From: Slackia sp.
GTDB lineage: Bacteria > Actinomycetota > Coriobacteriia > Anaerosomatales > Anaerosomataceae
Assembly (NCBI GenBank): GCA_020725885.1
Contig: DYEA01000017.1
Coordinates: 163,042 to 227,041, forward strand
Reading direction: 5' to 3'
Length of the DNA: 64,000 bases
The first letter of the stretch is position 1; the number at the start of each line of letters is the position of its first letter. The translations under genes and the position numbers were made by a program. The notes under the pieces were generated by a model that was not told the origin of the DNA, ran no database searches, and saw only the letters and a program-made list of their open reading frames with translations. Shown piece after piece: positions 61,401 to 64,000 of this stretch.

Positions 61401-64000
61401 CGCCTTGCGCTACCGGCTCATCCAGCGCGACAGGAGCTCGAGCGTCTTCGATGCTTCCGGGCGCCTTCTCGCCGACTACGACCAGGCCCGCAACGCCGTG
61501 ACGTACGAGCGCGGCGCGGGGACGCTTGTGATCACCGCCGCCAACGGCCAGAGGATCGTGGTCTTATTCGACGCCGACGGCCACGTGCAGTCCGCGACGT
61601 ATTCCACGGCGGCCGGCACGCGCAGAGTCGAGTACGCCGATCGCGGCGGGGGCGTGGTCGCGGTGACCGCGTACGCCGGGAGCGACGCGGCCCGCACCAC
61701 GGTGCTGGCGCACTCTTCCGGCCGGCTGGCCCAGGCATCCATCGAGAGCTCCGTGCCGGGCGACGTGATTGCGTTGTGGAGCGTCATCTACGGCGGCGAT
61801 GGCAGGCTCGCCTGCCTGAGGCTTCCAGGGTATGCGTCCGATAGCCTGCGCCGCGTCGACGTGACGTACTCCGGCGCGAGCGCGACCGTCACCCGCTTCG
61901 GCACCGTCGAGGGCACGCCAGGCACCGCCGTGCTCCAGGCCTACACATGGAACCCTACCGGCACGACGGCGTCGAAGACCGATCCGTACACACAAGGCGC
62001 GGCTCCCGCTACGTGGACGTACGCATACAATGCGTCCAATGAGGCGGTGCAGGAGCTGTCGCCGACAGGCGCTAAGGTCTCCAGGACGGTCGACGGGCGC
62101 GGCAACGTCACCGAGGAGGTCGACGAAGAAGGCCACCGCACCGTGTACGTCTACGACGCGCTCGACAGGTGCGTGCGAGAGGTCGACCCGCGCGGCTGCA
62201 CGACCTACCGCACCTACGCGTCGACAGGCTTCGAAGGCGCAGGCCCGCTCGAGGCCGAAGAGAAGCAGCTTGACGGCACCGCGCGCTCGCGGGTGGAGTA
62301 CTCGTACAACGCGTCGGGCACCGTGACACTGGAGCGGCAGCGGCTGAACGCGAGCGAGTGGGCTGTGACAGAGTACTCGGATTTCGCCCCGTGCGGCCAG
62401 GCGCAGACCACCACCCGCAAAAGCGTTCGGCTGTCGCCGGGCGGAGAGCCCATCGACCTCATAGAACACACCTTCTACGATGCGTTCGGCAATGTCGTGA
62501 AGCGCGTTGACGCATGCGGATCCGAAGTCGAGACCAGCACCTACGACATCGCTGGCCGCGTGCTCGAAACGAAAGACGCCACAGGCACGGTCACGCATCA
62601 CGAGTACGATCTGCTCGGCAACGAGACGCTCTCATGGCGTCAGGCGCGCGACGGCTCGTGGTGCGACCGGACCGCGAAGACGTACGACGCCGAAGGGCGC
62701 GTGCTGACAGAGACCAGATACCTGGCCGATACCGCCGGCCAGCCGTCCGCAGCGGCCACGGTCACGCACTCCTACGACCAGATGGGCAGGGAGATCTCGA
62801 GCGACGACAGCAAGGTGGCCGACTATGCGCTGACCCGCTACGACGCGCGCGGCAACGCCACCGTGACGTGGCCGGAAGGTTCGGACACGTCATCGCTCAC
62901 GGCAGCCGCGCGCACGGAGTACGATGCGTATGGTCGCGTGTGCCGCGAGCTCGCGCCAGGCGCCGAGACCTCCGCGACGCTGACCACCTACTACCCGAAC
63001 AGCCTGGTCAAGAGGGTCACGAACCCGGACGGCAGCTGGACGGAGTACGTCTACGACCAGGCGGGCAACACGCTGAAGGAGACCAAGCCGACCGAAGATG
63101 GCGGCACGACGGACACGTCCTTCGGCTACGATGTAGGCGGCCGGAAGATCGCGGAGACATCGAGTGACGGCGCCACCACGACGTTCTGCTACGACTTGGC
63201 CGGACGGCAGGTCTCGGCGGCCTCGGAAGGCGCGACCCCGACGGTCATCGTGTACAACACGGTGGGCTGGAAGCTCTCTGAGACCGATTCCGACGGCATC
63301 GTCAAGACATGGACGTACGATGCGTGCGGGCGCGTGCTCGAAGAGTCGGTCGGCGGCAAGGCGTCGACGACCGCGTACGACGCGCTCGGCAACGCCGTCT
63401 TCACCCGGCAGGCCGACGGCACTGCCGCGCGGTACGTCCATGACGCGTTCGGGCGCGTCGTGCTGGAGACGCAGGAGAGCTCCTCGGGTGTGGTGCTCAA
63501 GCGTACGAGCCGCGCGTACGACGAGCTGTCGCGTCCGATCGAGACGACCGTGACGGACCTGGTGAGCGGCGCCGTCAGATGGAGCCGCACCACGTACCCG
63601 GAGTCCGGCTCGCCCACGACGACGATGACGGTCTCCTACGCGGGCGTGAGCGTGGAGGTGGCCTACGACGGCGCAGGCCGCGAAGCGTCGCGCGTCGCCT
63701 CCACGCCGGCAGGCGTCCTTTCCCTGTCCTTCGGCGACTTCGACGCGGCGGGCCGCCCGTGCGCGATCGACGCGGGAAGCGCCGGGTCCAAGACGCGCGT
63801 CTTCGACCAGGCGGGCCGGCTTTCTTCTGAGTCCGGCTACGGGTACGCGGCCGGCCTTCCCGTGCCCGGCGCCGAGCTTTCCTACAACGGCAACACCGGC
63901 AGGCTCGAGGCCGAGGCGTACCGGTTCGCGTTCGGCGGGCGCACCGACAGCGTGCGCAGCTACGCCTACACGGCAGACGGCAGGCTCGCGTCGGCTTCGA
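58408..64000 (+). CDS. Giant secreted DNRLRE / YD-repeat (RHS-type) protein, 3' end outside window
   Basis: The frame is open from the ATG at 58408 (GGGGAGGGG upstream) to the window end: 1,864 codons without a stop. A signal peptide is visible (FVSSLLAFTLATTPVLGAFA, cut near AHA-ED). Then come a DNRLRE domain (about residues 290-460, with DTYVASAYPTTSYNSST and TLVRFDLTAIP), a fibronectin III-like segment (about 490-560), a beta-propeller-like region (about 570-850), and an RHS N-terminal segment from about 895. From about 1240 YD-type repeats run on (YDALDRC, YDAFGNV, YDIAGRV, YDAYGRV, YDVGGRK). RHS proteins form a shell around a C-terminal toxin or adhesin; that end lies beyond 64000. Confidence 0.88.
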   Translation, partial: MRSFVRARSARFVSSLLAFTLATTPVLGAFASTAHAEDAADGAVAASPDGLPPGAVEDVSLRTRNAKQYRLPDGRIAAVISEAPVHYRDTSGAWVEIDTTLVGDSATGRVRTKSAPAVCSFGADSASSQPVRVSASGRSVGLNMLGVAEGRPLALGSHACYAGVAADASLVYEAQDDGMKQTIVLSSPKAASSYRFYLDAGGLSLREDGSGGWVLVEPETGAPVFGIGGLCVFDSSRNAAGDPAYCPDATMTVEPVSGGAYVTYSVPSRWLADPSRRFPVMIDPSLTAVSALDTYVASAYPTTSYNSSTELKCGYYDSTTGHNRTLVRFDLTAIPSIARVDSATFSIYQFHTYYTDTSTTTYLAKATSSWGTATTWNTKPSYSYLASQSIAGRGVWVNWSQAAVKTTVQDWVASPSSNYGFMCYQKEDGSENTTHWRKFYSREYSDSALRPKLVVTYTVIPDPVSDVSACTHEAYEWFREVDRNGDGVSDTPDDLPLAGRGGVKLSWPAAPRAEGYNIYQWDGDSYEKVGTTLGSNATTWTSQGCGIYPTDSEIAGWSAAARNALTRAASPRAMSQVATVAVEGQGGAGLVVTDGTYLFVRRWGNYPGSAAWKRIGTGFHGTVAGKDYGTVGPDLSAQSSYSAFYLDGFLFSGAAVAKNAIRGIWKDAPAGEDRSREIAFSAPLLDRDTGAELTGASSDVLVTTDGNYIYNVAYGIGGSTYNGYTIRVFGTDGVKRGADRTIAVPSEYIDGVLCDGSALYLIQWANTDSAHVTKIRLSDFRIANQWPINQATTRVINGCYDPANGCFWLGSLDCGEVRRYLGAGLDLRDDPRPLYRKGANSTYYDSTNYWFRIVPFNDYGQPDILSCAAYTPTLDNRTVRVADQARHTTAELPDVASMDASVELDRGALRLEATDLEIASWGPAARVARSYCSSSTAPSLLHGAPGWRFSFERALEITSTSVTYVDETGQRDRFVLAGGAYHAPNGSYARLATETVDGALRYRLIQRDRSSSVFDASGRLLADYDQARNAVTYERGAGTLVITAANGQRIVVLFDADGHVQSATYSTAAGTRRVEYADRGGGVVAVTAYAGSDAARTTVLAHSSGRLAQASIESSVPGDVIALWSVIYGGDGRLACLRLPGYASDSLRRVDVTYSGASATVTRFGTVEGTPGTAVLQAYTWNPTGTTASKTDPYTQGAAPATWTYAYNASNEAVQELSPTGAKVSRTVDGRGNVTEEVDEEGHRTVYVYDALDRCVREVDPRGCTTYRTYASTGFEGAGPLEAEEKQLDGTARSRVEYSYNASGTVTLERQRLNASEWAVTEYSDFAPCGQAQTTTRKSVRLSPGGEPIDLIEHTFYDAFGNVVKRVDACGSEVETSTYDIAGRVLETKDATGTVTHHEYDLLGNETLSWRQARDGSWCDRTAKTYDAEGRVLTETRYLADTAGQPSAAATVTHSYDQMGREISSDDSKVADYALTRYDARGNATVTWPEGSDTSSLTAAARTEYDAYGRVCRELAPGAETSATLTTYYPNSLVKRVTNPDGSWTEYVYDQAGNTLKETKPTEDGGTTDTSFGYDVGGRKIAETSSDGATTTFCYDLAGRQVSAASEGATPTVIVYNTVGWKLSETDSDGIVKTWTYDACGRVLEESVGGKASTTAYDALGNAVFTRQADGTAARYVHDAFGRVVLETQESSSGVVLKRTSRAYDELSRPIETTVTDLVSGAVRWSRTTYPESGSPTTTMTVSYAGVSVEVAYDGAGREASRVASTPAGVLSLSFGDFDAAGRPCAIDAGSAGSKTRVFDQAGRLSSESGYGYAAGLPVPGAELSYNGNTGRLEAEAYRFAFGGRTDSVRSYAYTADGRLASAS

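Noticed and set aside
1..64000. CRISPR arrays, insertion sequences, prophage or integrase genes
   Set aside because: No regularly spaced repeats, transposase motifs or phage structural genes were seen in either strand.

Overview
The window is high-GC DNA (GC-rich third positions, many GTG starts, stop/start overlaps of the ATGA or GTGA type) with nearly all genes on the + strand. Gene content points to an anaerobic, respiring actinobacterium, most likely a relative of the Coriobacteriia (the OPB41/Anaerosomatales kind). The reasons are system II (ResB/CcsA) cytochrome c maturation, two Rex-family regulators, several very large multiheme c-type cytochromes, Tat and HypAB genes, and a tmk-holB-yaaT block. 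This placement is inference; no rRNA or marker phylogeny was possible.

Region 1 (1-17.8 kb) is an exopolysaccharide / surface-glycan locus: asparagine synthase (5' end missing), flippase, methyltransferase, five glycosyltransferases, a heparinase II/III-type protein, ManC (the only reverse-strand gene here), a phosphohexomutase, a polyprenyl glycosylphosphotransferase and an O-antigen-ligase/TPR protein. The 1.9-4 kb part looks less GC-rich than its surroundings.

Region 2 (17.8-38.8 kb) is a respiratory cluster joined to the first by an overlapping rex start codon. It holds two copies of a module made of an anchored TPR protein, an anchored NHL propeller and multiheme cytochrome(s). Between the copies lie ResB and CcsA, a degenerate Rex-like regulator, two lipoproteins, a second O-antigen-ligase/TPR protein and two membrane-anchored multiheme cytochromes. 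Visible heme motifs: 15 in the protein at 20347 (14 CxxCH and one CX3CH), up to 37 in the protein at 22151 (33 CxxCH and four CX4CH), 12 and 10 in the two anchored ones, and 7 in the last. That last cytochrome is interrupted by one in-frame TGA followed at once by a perfect hairpin with SECIS-like geometry, so it is a candidate selenoprotein, or else a nonsense mutation or base error. The promoter of the giant cytochrome carries a CRP/FNR-type operator next to its -35 box.

Region 3 (38.9-58.2 kb) is mostly housekeeping: a B12-type radical SAM protein, a menaquinone methyltransferase, an amidohydrolase, an RseC-like protein, two STAS proteins, TatA/B and TatC, HypA and HypB, an HD protein, an archaeal-type DNA topoisomerase I, a catalytically incomplete nitrilase-like protein, malate dehydrogenase, a two-subunit class I fumarase split by an MFS gene, tmk, holB, yaaT and a tRNA-Thr whose 5' end overlaps the yaaT stop codon.

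Region 4 (58.2-64 kb) is the first 1,864 codons of a giant secreted DNRLRE/YD-repeat (RHS-type) protein that runs off the window. A C9 tract lies just upstream of it.

No insertion sequence, CRISPR array, prophage or rRNA was seen.
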